A stretch of DNA of 46,205 nt from Fennellomyces sp. T-0311 (taxonomy: Eukaryota > Mucoromycota > Mucoromycetes > Mucorales > Lichtheimiaceae). The notes beneath the pieces were generated by a model, which was given only the letters and a program-made list of their open reading frames with translations, was not told the origin of the DNA and searched no databases. Made by a program: the position numbers and the translations under genes. The stretch is from positions 1 through 46,205 of the forward strand of contig JALLLT010000096.1 of assembly GCA_025266875.1 (NCBI GenBank), read 5' to 3'. Positions 1-10,463 of this stretch are shown piece after piece; position 1 is the stretch's first letter; each line of letters starts with the position of its first letter.

Positions 1-2930
1 CTTCTTGAAACGCTCCGTACATGGAAGGTTGTTGATCGTCAAATACATAGCACCGCATGAATACGCTGAGTTCTCGAACGGGTTTAGGGCTCTAAACGGG
101 CCATGTCTTTTGCCCGAAGCCGAAATTACAAGAGCCCAAATTAAAGTGGCCCGCCCGATGAAATCTACAATGTAAACGATCCTAATGCAGCAATGACTAA
201 TGTAGAAGTGAAATGGGGTTCTGCCTTGTGTTATCGTATATAAGGTTTGGGCAGAAGTCATCTTTATTGTATTAGATCATGTAATCGCTATCTTGCACGC
301 ACTTTTTTGAAACAGCAGAACTTCTGCAAGCAACAAAGGAAGACCAAGAAGTACAAAAAGCCAAAGCGACACAGTGAGACAAACCAGCAATTCGACATCG
401 CAAATGGCGTAGGAATGCATCCTGCTTTGCATTTTTTCAGCAACGTTTTTTCTCTCGATGCCCGCCAAATGGAATTCAGGTCGACCATATTGCTTCAGAA
501 CGAATTTTTAATCACCACATACAGTACTACTCGACCATATTTATTTTCCATACAACTGAATTTTACCATATGACTCAGCTTTGTTTTACCGGCACTCCAT
601 TCCATTTCGACATTGTGCATCCCAATCAAAAAAGGGTGGCTGCGTACATATTGTAATGGTGCATACACAGTTACCCTTATTGTTTTTCAAATAGGTACAC
701 TTTTTCAAGCGCACTACTTAAGATGAAGGATGCTTGTCGTAGCTCTTTTTTCTTTATCTAATGGTTTTCTGCGAAGCACCACATTTAGTAAGCCAAAGGT
801 TGGTTTTTTTCAGTAATAAAGCGTCTGTATGGTCGAGGCTCTTTTCAATCACTATTGTTATCCTTTTTTTCGTGTAATAAAGCTATCATTATACTGATCC
901 ACTTTATCTTCGCGTTTTACTTCTGCTTACACAATGCCAGCTGGAAATTATCTTTGCTTGAACACATAGACCTTTCACACTAATACCGATCCTATCCAAG
1001 TTCTAAGACATTTGCAGATTAGCGTGCTGCAGGCAGTTTGAATAGTGCTAATTGACGTAGCAGCCTTTCATTATGTGGTGAGAGAGTTATAAGAAATAGA
1101 ATTGGTAACAAGAATAGAATTCGTTGAGAATCTGAATAATTGTATGTCCTTTATTATGGATGAACTCTCTCTCTTTTATATCTTTTACTGGAGATTCTAA
1201 TATCCGTTCCTGGATAAATGATACTTGGTTCAGAACGTATCGGGTTGCGTGTTCGTCTTATGTTTTACTGACGACGGCAGGTATCGACTCCGTGTACTCT
1301 GTGATAGGTGCATGTCCTGTAGAACATCATTCAGCTTCCTTGAAACTGGTGTAAGGTAATACCGTTCATATCTTAGTCATCAGTACTCTTCCAGAGTGTT
1401 CGTCTGATGGAATGTGCTAGAATGGATGTTTGACCGATCTCCATTGTGTGCATACATGTAGTGGTTCACCACACATTGTCGCAACTTGGCCCATCAACAC
1501 CAGTCATTGTGTAACCGGATCATTGTAGAAACTGCTCAACCTTTTGACAAATCTTTCCATATTAAAGATGTATACTTAGTTGATTAATCTTTATTTGCAA
1601 TACACGGTTTTAATAGAATCAAATTACATATATAACAAGGGCCATTTAGATGGACGTTTCATAAAGAAAATACATATGCTTCACATTCGGGCACTCGGTC
1701 GGGCCAGTGGCCCGACGGGCGGGCCGCTATATAGGACCGTGCCCGTTCGGGCACCCACCTTCATACAGCTTTCCTGGCCCGATGCCCGAAAATGCCGGGC
1801 CAAAACGGGCGGTCCACGGGCCTGCCCGCCCGTATTTAGAGCCCTAAACGGGTTAAACCAATCCACGTTTAGTGTGAGAAGAAGCGCTCAGGTGTGGTAC
1901 TGAACATAGCTGTAAGAATCGTCATCAGGGTCGGGAATTCCATGCCACATCTTTCCATTATATACGTCTGAGTAGATATTTGGCTCTACTTGGCGGTTAC
2001 GCCACAGATTAATGCTTTTCTCAAAGCCTTCACGCGCAAACAAGTGCTTGATATGTGCCTTAAGGCTATTGTAGGCATATTCCTTGTATGGCCACTGCTT
2101 GCGCGCATCCTTAAACAGAGAATGTCCACAAGCTTGGCGATGGTTTGCCCTTGGATGATTTGGGTATCGAACATAATTGCATGTAGCTGGAATCTGTTCG
2201 CGATTCATATCATAAAGCTTATGGCATTCAGGACAGACAACAATGCGCTTGACCTGGCTCGAGTACTCATCAAAGCCATTCGCTTTCTTCACGGTAGATG
2301 GTGTAACAGCGATACTGGCATCGCTGCTGAACAGTGGTAATACCATGTTGAAGAAATAGAGCAGCGTCGTTGCAGCCTTGTCAGTGAGCGAGAGCAAGTG
2401 CAAAAGCGAAACGAAGTAGGCAATGAAGTAGAGCAAATTTTGGATTGGCGTATGGTCTAATATAGAAAAATGTCAGAAACGGTATCGCAGAATAAATTAA
2501 GACTGAGTGTACTTTCAGGAACGGCTTCTTCAACTGTAGTTACATTAGGAAGAAAGTTATCATCGTCTTCAAACATCTCCATTTCGGCTTCCTCAGCTGT
2601 TTGCAGGACATGCTCCTGCTCAAAGGCAGCAAAGCCTCCAGCATCACGAGTTCTCTGTACTTCTGGCATCGATTGCTGCTGCTGCTGTTGTTCATCGTGA
2701 AAGTCGTGAAAATCGTCAGCAATCCATCTGGCCGGGTCTTGATCTAATTTGCTTTAGCAACTTCAAGCATACATCAATCATAATTTATGGCTTACCATCG
2801 TCGACTTCCATTTGGTAGTTGTTATCCTCATTATCTGTAAGAGACGTGTTGTTGTCATTCACAGCAGAAGCTTCGTTAGCTACAGGGAGAACTTCAGTGA
2901 GCAAGATATCGAAGCACTGTTCTGCACCAT
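1..2930 (-). pseudogene. TNP2-type (CACTA/EnSpm) transposase gene, 3'-truncated by window edge and split by hAT insert
   Basis: Minus-strand relic of a TNP2-family DDE transposase. Acidic exons can be read at about 2923-2798 and about 2700-2530, and a long exon starts after an acceptor at 2457-2458. The long exon holds a zinc-ribbon-like block (VVCPECHKLYD) and AYNSLKAHIKHLF, which align with VACPTCHAIFE and YYPLVDSLQKLF in the copy at 21.9-24.9 kb. It continues to LTLNVDWFNP, where it is interrupted at 85-1846, and resumes at bases 84-1 as FENSAYSCGAMYLTINNLP, the TNP2 block surrounding the first catalytic Asp. A TGA stop at 1890-1888 stands where the 24-kb copy has Arg (CGA). I do not find the N-terminal CxCxxC exon seen in the other copy, so the gene is probably 5'-truncated as well. 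The rest lies off the left edge. Confidence 0.85.
85..1846. mobile_element. Non-autonomous hAT-like DNA transposon with 8-bp target duplication
   Basis: The termini are inverted: TAGGGCTCTAAA at 85-96, and its reverse complement at 1835-1846. The identical octamer AACGGGTT flanks both ends (77-84 and 1847-1854), as expected of hAT insertion. Both ends carry GC-rich subterminal blocks dense in GGCCCG/GCCCGG motifs (about 97-160 and 1684-1836). The 1762-bp body encodes no recognisable transposase. The small ORFs at 247-573, 1160-1354 and 1580-1903 look like chance, so the element would depend on a transposase in trans. It sits inside the TNP2 coding exon. Removing it with one octamer restores that reading frame, which makes the boundaries unusually secure. 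Confidence 0.88.
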
Positions 2931-2990
2931 AAAAAAAGAATCTTGTGAAATCCTGTGAAATCCTGTAATCTTGTGAAATCCTGTGGTTTG
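2920..2990. repeat. Short tandem subterminal-type repeats (TCTTGTGAAATCCTGTG)
   Basis: Two copies of TCTTGTGAAATCCTGTG (2941-2957 and 2969-2985) are separated by a shorter partial unit. Reverse-complemented, the block runs into TTTTTTATGGTGC at 2923-2936. The same order, TTCACAAGATTTTACAAG then TTTTTTATGGTGC, occurs on the plus strand at 14.06-14.23 kb. Such AT-rich short repeats are typical of CACTA subterminal regions. A palindrome CCACTATAGTGG lies at 3102-3113 and could be an element terminus, but I could not pair it with a partner. Confidence 0.55.
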
Positions 2991-3113
2991 AGCGAATTTA
3001 CAAGACTATACTGTTACACAACCACTATTTTATTTTATTTTTACTAGCCGCCGCCTCATCTTTCAGCAGCTAACCTGAAGCTCCAGTTCGTTGATATATT
3101 ACCACTATAGTGG

Positions 3114-3383
3114 GATATCTGCAATCCTACGCCTACTTTCTTAAGGCCAAAGCCACCAGTTTCATGCTTTATTTGGTTCGTAATGCTTCCAAAATATGTA
3201 CTGTATACGATTGATCTAATTCTCGAATAAATACGTGATAAAAAAAAAGTACACGTTAATTAGCAACTACTAATAAAACATATGCCTGCCTGCTGGTTAC
3301 TCAGTCATCGTCTTGTTACGCTTAGAGCGTCGACTAGTTGTGGCCGCTGGCCGCCTACTGGTGCTTGAGGTGCTATTAACAGA
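3114..3383. other. No gene seen
   Basis: AT-rich sequence between the CCACTATAGTGG palindrome and the Tc1-like element. I see no ORF or repeat of note here. Confidence 0.6.
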
Positions 3384-3385
3384 TA

Positions 3386-5253
3386 ACGTCCAGCCGGAAA
3401 AAATGTATACAAAGTTTGATTGCTTATATCTTCATGGAATCACAGCCATTTTACATGAAACAAAAAAGATTTGATAGCCACGCAGTAAGATGATTTTATC
3501 ATCTGGTTTTTAATACTATTTGTCCTGTTATGCATGTTTGGTGGCTAGTAAAATAAAATTGATCAGTTTTTTTTTTTAAGAAATTTTTCAGAGATTGAGT
3601 ACCAACCTTCTTGCATTAATTTTCAGTTTCAAGAGAGCTACCATCTTCTTCAACAACTGCCACAGAATGGACAGCGTTTCGCTGATGCTCATCATGATAA
3701 TATTTGCATTGAATGACCGTCTTTCTCCACAAAGATAAGAGGTCATTCGAATGCACTGCAGCAAACAGGCAGTACAGTCGATGTGCAAATTGAACCTCAG
3801 TAGTATTTGCTGGCTCTGGGTTGTATGCAATCTGCTGTTTGACAATGCCCCACAGGCCTTCAATCGGCTGCAGTTCACAATGATACGGAGGCGTTTTCAT
3901 AACTGTATGACCATATTTGCTGGCAATCTCATGCACAGCATAGGCAACAGGGTGCTCACTTCGTATTTCCTTGAGGCGTTCAAGAAGAACCCTCTTGGAA
4001 GGAAGTTTTCCAGGCTTTAGCGAAGGAGGCACTGTGTATTGGCTTTGTGAAAACCAGTCGCGGATATCCTGGACACGAGCGTTGCTGTTGGGAAGTGGGT
4101 CGACTTTGCGGAAATGATACTTCGCACCATCCATATGGATGATGCATCCAGAAGGGAACCGTTCGCTAAGTTTTTCACAAAGTCTTTCAAAGAGCTTTTC
4201 GAACAAACTTGCATTGAAGTTACCGTGGTAATCATGGTAATCTGGAGCGATATTGGCATCCTTTACACATTGTGGCAGATCGGCAAATGCTTGTGCAGTA
4301 TTTTTGGTTGGGGGACGTCCACGCTTGCGCTTCATACCGACATTCTCTTCTTCTTGAACATGGGCTTTGCCTTTGACTGGCCAGATGATTGTATTTTCTT
4401 CAACTAGCTCAGCCCTGAGACAATTGTTCTCCTTATAAACTGCAAAGGCACCAAACATTACCAACATCGGCTTATGCCCAGTTTGGTTGACGACAGTGTC
4501 TGGGACATAGTACGTCCGTCTGGCGTGATGGTCTAAGTGACAGTACGACTCATCAAGAAACACCTCCGGTTGGATAGGCAGCTCATTACGATTCAGATTG
4601 CTCAAGCGTCTTTCCAGATATGTCTTTCTGTAATTGACGATGGCTTCGCTGTCATGAAGAATATTTTGCCGTTTTCCCATCCCATAATGAAGTCCAGCAA
4701 GCTTCAAATCCTCTTTCATAACCGAGAGAGATGGCACATCAAATCCTTGGTTCTCGAGGTGCGTGCGGATACGTTTTGCTGTGGCTGGCTGACCGGTCTT
4801 GGTGCATTCCACAGTGAAATTTCGAATTTCATTGACATACTCATCCGAGAGTACCTTCCTTGGGCGACCTAGCTTCTTACTTTCATTTGGCAAATTCAGG
4901 TCATTAGAAAGGGTAATGATTCGTCCCACCGTTGTGTCCCCAATACCAAAGAGGTCCTGCAACACCTTGCGCGGGGAGTCGTCGATATTGAAGTTTCCGA
5001 GTCTTCTGTGCTCACTTATGTATCGATGAGCAATAATAAATGAAGTCCATTCGTTTTTTGTAATGCGCGCTTGAGTGCGTTTTAATTCAGGTGATGCCAT
5101 TGTATGCGATGAAATGTAGGTCAAACGAAAGCGAGACGTGTCAGGAACACGAAAATCGCAGTCTTAACGTAAAAAAATGACATCACGAGGAAGTTCTATT
5201 AATGAGCACTTTTTGCACCCAAAATTTTGTATACATTTTTTCCGGCCGGTCGT
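3386..5253 (-). mobile_element. Complete Tc1/mariner-like element, copy 1
   Basis: This 1868-bp element is flanked by TA dinucleotides (3384-3385 and 5254-5255), the standard Tc1/mariner target duplication. Inverted termini of about 28 bp match with two differences: the left begins ACGTCCAGCCGG and the right, reverse-complemented, begins ACGACCGGCCGG. Both continue AAAAAATGTATACAAA. It encloses a single uninterrupted transposase gene on the minus strand, so it could be autonomous. Confidence 0.9.
3616..5124 (-). CDS. Tc1/mariner-like DDE transposase (IS630/DDE_3 superfamily), intact
   Basis: A 502-residue intronless transposase expected to bind the element's inverted termini and cut and paste it in the nucleus. 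The N-terminus has two helix-turn-helix-like regions (about 50-75 and 115-150) joined by a GRPRK linker, the usual paired-type layout. The catalytic triad is readable: Asp in PEVFLDESYCHL, Asp in IIHMDGAKYH, and Glu in PPYHCELQPIEGLW. Spacing is unusual, with about 140 residues between the two Asp and 89 between the second Asp and Glu, where classic Tc1/mariner has about 34-41 in the latter gap. An AT-hook-like KRGRPP lies between the Asp residues. The ATG at 5124 is the longest start; Met at 5100 (MASPELK) is an alternative. It is homologous to the broken copy at 18850-20343. Confidence 0.92.
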   Translation of the reverse strand: MTYISSHTMASPELKRTQARITKNEWTSFIIAHRYISEHRRLGNFNIDDSPRKVLQDLFGIGDTTVGRIITLSNDLNLPNESKKLGRPRKVLSDEYVNEIRNFTVECTKTGQPATAKRIRTHLENQGFDVPSLSVMKEDLKLAGLHYGMGKRQNILHDSEAIVNYRKTYLERRLSNLNRNELPIQPEVFLDESYCHLDHHARRTYYVPDTVVNQTGHKPMLVMFGAFAVYKENNCLRAELVEENTIIWPVKGKAHVQEEENVGMKRKRGRPPTKNTAQAFADLPQCVKDANIAPDYHDYHGNFNASLFEKLFERLCEKLSERFPSGCIIHMDGAKYHFRKVDPLPNSNARVQDIRDWFSQSQYTVPPSLKPGKLPSKRVLLERLKEIRSEHPVAYAVHEIASKYGHTVMKTPPYHCELQPIEGLWGIVKQQIAYNPEPANTTEVQFAHRLYCLFAAVHSNDLLSLWRKTVIQCKYYHDEHQRNAVHSVAVVEEDGSSLETEN

Positions 5254-5255
5254 TA

Positions 5256-6283
5256 AGCTTTATTTACAGAGTGGTTACTAAAGGCGTGTGTCAGTGTCAT
5301 TCATGAATAAGCTTAATCATATGCAAATGAAAGTTGGTTATAAAATAAGCTAGAAAATGATTTTTGTGCCAAACCATACTTCTATTACCTGCTACCTCCA
5401 TTCATTAAACGTTGGCGATTGTCATCGTCATGATATGTGCCACTTACAACAACAACAACAGTAAAACAATATTTGTGATATCCAAGGTACTAGCTAGTCG
5501 GCACTACCGGATAAACATATGATAGTACCTGAATAATACATTGACAGCCTTCCGGCATGACTAGATCTTCCAAGAAGTCTAGAAACATCGCCGTGTCAGC
5601 TATACGATATGGCATCCTCCCGACCATGGCTATTTGATTATGAGCTTTATTGCGAGCAATATAAATAGAGAGAACCATTAACATAATAAAGACATATTCG
5701 ATTCTCACAGAATTTACTGTTTTTCTCGATCCATTCTCTCTCACCATAATATTGAAGATTGTGTCTTTTTCACATGCCTCCAATTCAGTGTTTGCCTCTT
5801 ATTAATATCTGTTTCAAGCCAATGTAGATCCATTTTATACCAGTATAATTATTTTTATGCTTGACATTGTCACATTGAGCTCGATTTCTGTGATCTTTGC
5901 TACTTTTACGCTGATTGCACCTAAGCCATTATATCATTTTCGAGTCGGGTTTCGAGTACGAGTTTTTGAGTTTTTCGGGTATTTGACGAGTACGAGTCAA
6001 CTTTTTCGGGTCGGGTACGAGTCAGTAGATACCTGACTCGAAAACCTGAATGGAGAACCCTAATTTGGAAATTACCTTCTGGGAGTAGTTGAACTCCCTT
6101 GTTGAGCCGACGAGCCATTCCTAAAAAATTGCATAAGCATGTTTGCTGTAAGCGTTGTCAAATTACGATAAACCTACATCGACACATCTGCAATGGATGG
6201 TGCTCGGATACCATGATGTTGAGAACTCCTCAGATTGCTATAGGAAATAAATAGAAAAGCGTGCGCCAGCAGATATAACTTTG
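5256..6283. other. Gene-poor spacer with one hAT-like end
   Basis: About 1 kb with no convincing gene. ORFs at 5490-5783 (minus) and 5921-6118 (minus) show no recognisable domain, and the second lies in repeat sequence. The only structured part is the 5935-6062 block, listed separately. Confidence 0.55.
5935..6062. repeat. Possible right terminus of a second hAT-like element
   Basis: This block is dense in CGAGTACGAGT and TTTTCGGG motifs in both orientations and ends GGAGAACCCTA at 6062. Read from that end inward it begins TAGGGTTCTCC, resembling the TAGGG start of hAT termini and of the element at 85-1846. I found no matching left end or 8-bp duplication in the window, so it may be a truncated relic. 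Confidence 0.4.
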
Positions 6284-6476
6284 TAAGAGCATCCCCAGCA
6301 GTGTCCGCAAAAGCTAATTTTTCAAAAATAAAGACCGAAATATTTCCCAGCAGTGTCCGCATTCATGTCCGTAAAAATACAAAACCGCAAATTTTGTGAC
6401 GCGAGTCTGTAAATAAAGTCAAAATAGAGATCAGCGGCGCAGGTCCGTAAAAGTTTTATTTACTCTTTCTTTCACT

Positions 6477-7548
6477 ATGTCGTCTTCTGATAACACCCCT
6501 CGTCCTACTACTCCTGAACCTGCCATGACTACCAAGAAGTCTAGCAAACGTGCGACAACTACCGAGTCTGGCGCATCTGATAAAAAAGGACGTGGTCGAA
6601 ATTTCAGCACGAAAGAAGACAAGCAACTTTGTGCTTCGTTCCTGGAGAAATCGGTCGACCCGATCGTTGGCCGTGACAAGAAGCTTATTGTTCATTGGGA
6701 GCAAGTCGCCGAGCATTTTAACTCGGAAAGACAGTCTGCTGTCGATAAAGCAAACGAGAAGTTGAAGAAGAAGGAGAAGTTCACGGAACGCAGTAGAAAG
6801 TCATTGATGCATCGATGGAGTGCTATACAGCCTAAAGTAAGCAGCTTCTGCTCGTATTACGAGAGGGAAGTGCGTACTATTGGAAGTGGAAATAATAATC
6901 CTGATACGCCGGTAAGTTCTTAATAGCTAGTTTACATTTATAGCCCTATATTCATATTATCAATAAATGTGGACCATTTCTCAGCTCGATAATGCGCTCA
7001 ACATGTATCTCGAGGTGGAAGGCGAAGAATTCGAGTTTCTCGAATGCTGGAAGATCCTGCGCGAGTGCCCAAAGTGGGAATTGCACTGCGAGGAAGAAAC
7101 CAAGAAGGAAGAGGCCAAGAAGTGCAAGAGAAGCGAAGATGGTGAAGAAGAGGGCGATGAGGATGACGAGGGTGCGCAAGGCTCCATGCGCCCTATGGGA
7201 ACCAAAAAGGCAAAAGACTCGGTTGCCCAGGCGCGTCTCATCGAGATGAACCGCCGTGCTGACCTTGAGCTGCAGAAGCAGCATGCTGATTTGGCTGCTA
7301 AGTGCTACGAGCTATTGAAAAGAGCAGACGAGCGCGAGGCCAAGCGTGATGCAATGATGAGAGATGCCAATGACAGAGAAATTATGTCGAAGGATCTCAC
7401 CAACATGAGCCAGATCCAGCGCCAATATTTCGAGATCGTTCAAAAGGAGATTCTTGAAAGAAAATTGGCGGAAATGAAGGCGAAGACTGTTGCTGTTCAG
7501 GTCGAAGGCGTTAGTTCTGGTGATGAAGTGCACGATGAAGAAGAATAA
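6477..7548 (+). CDS. Harbinger Myb/SANT-like DNA-binding accessory protein (332 aa, 2 exons)
   Basis: Exons 6477-6911 and 6985-7548 are joined at phase 0 across a 73-bp GTAAGT...CAG intron, giving 332 residues. The N-terminal third is basic and Ser/Thr-rich. Residues of about 40-130 form a trihelix/SANT-like region (FSTKEDKQLCASFLE, HWEQVAEHFN, SLMHRWSAIQPKVSSFCSYY). The C-terminus has an acidic stretch, a RPMGTKKAKDS motif like NAM-associated domains of plant PIF partners, and a long charged coiled coil. In known PIF/Harbinger systems this partner binds DNA and helps bring the transposase to the termini. It is convergent with the transposase gene, with 87 bp between stop codons. The frame is intact. 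Confidence 0.88.
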
Positions 7549-7635
7549 AGGGAAGAAGATGAAACCTACGTCGATGAAAACTATAATTAAAACTTGTGAT
7601 ACTTTTTGTAGAACTTTTAAAAGCTTATCAATTAT

Positions 7636-9098
7636 TTATTTTCCTAATGCACCATAGCGCGACCACACATGCTCGATCAAATCGTTTTTTAGCTGATAAT
7701 GCGTATCACTGTCCATGATCGCTTTATGACGAGCAACACGTTCGCTTACGGCGGCATTGTGTTCACGCGATGCAGGACTTTCGATGACAAAGCCATACGT
7801 TTCTTGTATCTTTTTTATGTAGTTCTCGTTGTCATCATCGTCATCATCGCCGTCATCGTTGTCATCATCGTTGTCGTCGCTTTCATCACTGCCTCTGTTT
7901 TTGTTGTTACGATCATCTTCGATGATCATATTGTGTAGAATGATACAGGCCATCATCACCGTTTTGAGGTCCTGTTTCATCCAAAGTCTTGCTGGTTGCT
8001 TTACAATTGCAAAGCGACCCTGCAACACACCAAAGGCACGTTCGATATCCTTACGAAAACTTTCTTGCATTTTCGCGAATCGCTATACAATATTCCATTG
8101 CATTTGATTAGAAAATTCGTTGGTTTACATATTCATTAACTGTTTCTCACTTGGTTTTTGGGTGCCTGAGGTTCTGGGATACTTTGAATCAGCGTTGCCC
8201 ATTTTGGATATATACCATCGGCAAGGTAATACCCCATTTCGTACTGATTGCCATTGACAGTATACTTGACCGTTGGTGCAACGCCATGAATAAGCTGGTC
8301 GAAAAGGGGCGAGCGGTACAGTTGCGTAATATCGTTGAAGGTGCCGGGAAGGCCAAAGTCCACATGCCAGAACCAAAGGTCCTTGGATGCAACTGCTTCA
8401 AGGAGGATCGTTGCTGTCTTTTCTTTGCCAACGTACAATCCGTGCCATGCCTTGGGGCAATTCTTCCATTCCCAGTGCATGCAGTCCAGAGACCCGAGCA
8501 TTCCTGGAAAGCCGCGCTTTTCACCAGTTGCCAATAGCCTTGCTAGATCGTGTTCGTTTGGCGCACGAAGATAGTGGTCCTTGAACACCGTAACAACTGA
8601 ATCACAGAATCGCTTCAAAGATTCAATTGCTGTGCTTTCACTGATCTTCAAATAGTCGTCAAGGGAATCTGCACTTGCTGCATATGCTAGTTGGCGAATT
8701 GCTGCAGTGACCTTAACATGGCTCGATATACCAAGTTTGTTTGCCGCGTTGCATGTTTGCAGAAAGTATGGATCATGCTGCTTGACTTCCTCCATGATAT
8801 GTAGGAACAATCTGCGGCTCATCCGGAACCGACGCCGAAACTGATCGTCAGTATACGTCCGTTCGTTCTTGTCCGCAAAATAATCCATGTATAATTGGTG
8901 ATGTGCCTTCTCATGGTCGCGAGGAACTGTTCCCACACGACCAGGAACAGAGCCACCACGCGTTTGCTTTCTACGCTGCAACGTTTCAAGCTCTTCGTCA
9001 TATGCATGCATGCGATGCTTAAATGCAGCCATTCTTAGTTCCTCTTCTTCTTCTTCTTCAGCGATAAGATGGCGTAATAAGTTGTTGGAAGTCGACAT
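7636..9098 (-). CDS. PIF-Harbinger DDE transposase (464 aa, 2 exons), intact
   Basis: Exons 9098-8151 and 8082-7636 join at phase 0 across a 68-bp GTGAGA...TAG intron. I chose ATG at 9098 (MSTSNN) because the longer ORF start at 9158 would read into the inner terminal repeat. The product has an acidic N-terminal coil, a helix-turn-helix-like region, then the DDE_Tnp_4-type core: Asp in GMLGSLDCMHWEWKN, Asp in GTFNDITQLYRSP, and Glu in KDIERAFGVLQGRF, which lies in exon 2. The C-terminus carries a low-complexity Asp run. All three catalytic residues are present, so the enzyme looks functional and should move this element and related non-autonomous copies. Confidence 0.93.
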
Positions 9099-9509
9099 TG
9101 ATGGGTAAACAAAGAAGCAGGTACGCGGTAGTTTATTTGAAACTAAATTTACGGACACTGCTGGGAAAGTAACTGGGCAATGTAAAAAATTTTATCTGGT
9201 GGAGTTAAAATTGGAGATAATTTTACGGGCACTGCTGGGGATGCTCTAATATGCCACTACTATACCTTGCTGTTGTGTTGCCACCTGCTTGCTCATTGGT
9301 CGTCGGGTTAGAGCAAAGCGACATGTCCACTGAGCCCGTACTATTGTATAGGTTCGCACTAGTACATACAAATTATTATTAGGGATATAAGAAAAACCAT
9401 AATCAAAGGGTGCACTTTACCTTTGGCTTTGGGGCAGGGTAAAAGATGAAAGAAATTTCTTAGTTCTATTGATTATTTTAATGATAATAATGGTGTTTAC
9501 GTACCTCAT

Positions 9510-10346
9510 TTAATCGTTCTTGTCGGCATGGTCTTCATCAGGATCAGCAGCTCCTGGCTACTCCTTTGATCCTCGCCCAAAATTATTCCATTTTGTGGAC
9601 AAGAGGCAGCGCGTAATCCAGTCCTTATCGCATTCGTCGATCGGGATTTGTGGCGACGATTTGGTTACCTTTTCAACAAATTGCGCCACTGCATTGTCTC
9701 GGACAGCCCGGATGTCTTTGCCTTTCCATCCTTAAGAATGGGTGTGCGCTGGTAAAAGGCTCACCATGTGCTCAATCGTCTTATCTGTGGCCCTTTCCAG
9801 CTTCACCAAGCATCTTTCCACATCATCTTTTCTATCTATGCCCCAGGGAGAGGCGTACAACGCTTGCAGAGCTTGCCTGACGTGAGTCTTTCCAGGGTTT
9901 TTCACGTTCGGCTTCTTGATGAATTGTGTTGGGAGATCTGAACTTTCAGTCGTTGCAGCTACAGGCTCTGCCGCCACGCTCAGATTCTCGAGAGAAGCTT
10001 GTCTAGTTATGTGTGGGCGACTTTGCAGAAGTATCTCCAGCATACCCTCGACGCGTTCTACAGCCTGGCCAACTGTTGCAATTGCTTTCTCAGCGCGCTC
10101 CACCTTCTCGTATAAGTACCAGTTGGGTGAGTATAGCGGGAAGGGGATCGCTTCAGAATCACCAGATTGCAGTTGCTGGTGTGGTTGCAGTAGGAATTGT
10201 TGAAACGGTTGCTGCTGTTGCTGCTGCTGTAGGTACTGTTGCTGCAGGTACTGTTGCTGTTGCTGAAAAGGCTGTTGCTGCTGCGACATCTCTTGCAGTT
10301 CTTGTCGCGAAGATGGCGGTTGTTGCTGTTGGTGATTTTGATTCAT
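9510..10346 (-). pseudogene. Gln-rich accessory gene beside the TNP2 unit, broken by in-frame stops
   Basis: Reading from ATG at 10346, the protein opens with a poly-Gln region (about residues 5-60, from CAG/CAA runs near 10200-10340). A coiled-coil-like segment follows (YEKVERAEKAIATVGQAVER), then a conserved-looking block (KNPGKTHVRQALQALYASPW). A TAA at 9734-9732 ends the ORF, yet the same frame stays open afterwards with protein-like sequence (GWKGKDIRAVRDNAVAQF, IDECDKDWITRCL) down to a TAG at 9560-9558 and a final TAA at 9512-9510. I read the first two as nonsense mutations. The gene is divergent from the transposase at 10464 with a 117-bp shared promoter gap, which suggests a second gene of the same element. 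I do not recognise its family. Confidence 0.55.
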
Positions 10347-10463
10347 GATGGAACGAAAAGTGATTACCAATTTTTTTTACATGGCAAACTTACCGCACTT
10401 TTTAACTTACCTCACCTTAAGCTACCTCACTTTTAACTTTTACGTTAAAGCATTTATAAAACT

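Larger units (their letters stand above)
6287..9246. mobile_element. Complete PIF-Harbinger element 1
   Basis: The 2960-bp element is flanked by TAA on both sides (6284-6286 and 9247-9249), the TWA-type 3-bp duplication of PIF-Harbinger. Terminal inverted repeats begin GAGCATCCCCAGCAGTG and stay matched for about 21 bp with one difference. A second, inner copy of CCCAGCAGTGTCCG lies at about 6346-6359 on the left, and an inner copy faces it at about 9151-9164 on the right, giving doubled ends. The two convergent genes inside, a Myb/SANT-like protein and a DDE transposase, are both free of stops. Confidence 0.93.

Noticed and set aside
247..573. 108-codon ORF inside the hAT-like element as a transposase fragment
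   Set aside because: The translation has no hAT dimerisation or DDE blocks; it overlaps antisense ORFs of similar length and looks like chance.
7800..7880. Plus-strand ORFs of repeated Val/Ile or Ser
   Set aside because: They are the antisense of the Asp-rich tail of the Harbinger 1 transposase.
9098..9158. Upstream start (MSVNLVSN) for the Harbinger 1 transposase
   Set aside because: It lies in the inner terminal repeat; the Met at 9098 leaves the element end outside the coding region.
9255..9264. CACTACTATA as the left terminus of the 9.5-13.9 kb CACTA element
   Set aside because: It does not mirror CACTACAGTG at 14341 beyond the first bases and has no subterminal repeats beside it.
10200..10340. 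Stand-alone CTG/CAG microsatellite and the antisense Val/Ala-rich ORFs over it
   Set aside because: It is explained as the poly-Gln part of the minus-strand accessory gene; the plus-strand ORFs are shadows.
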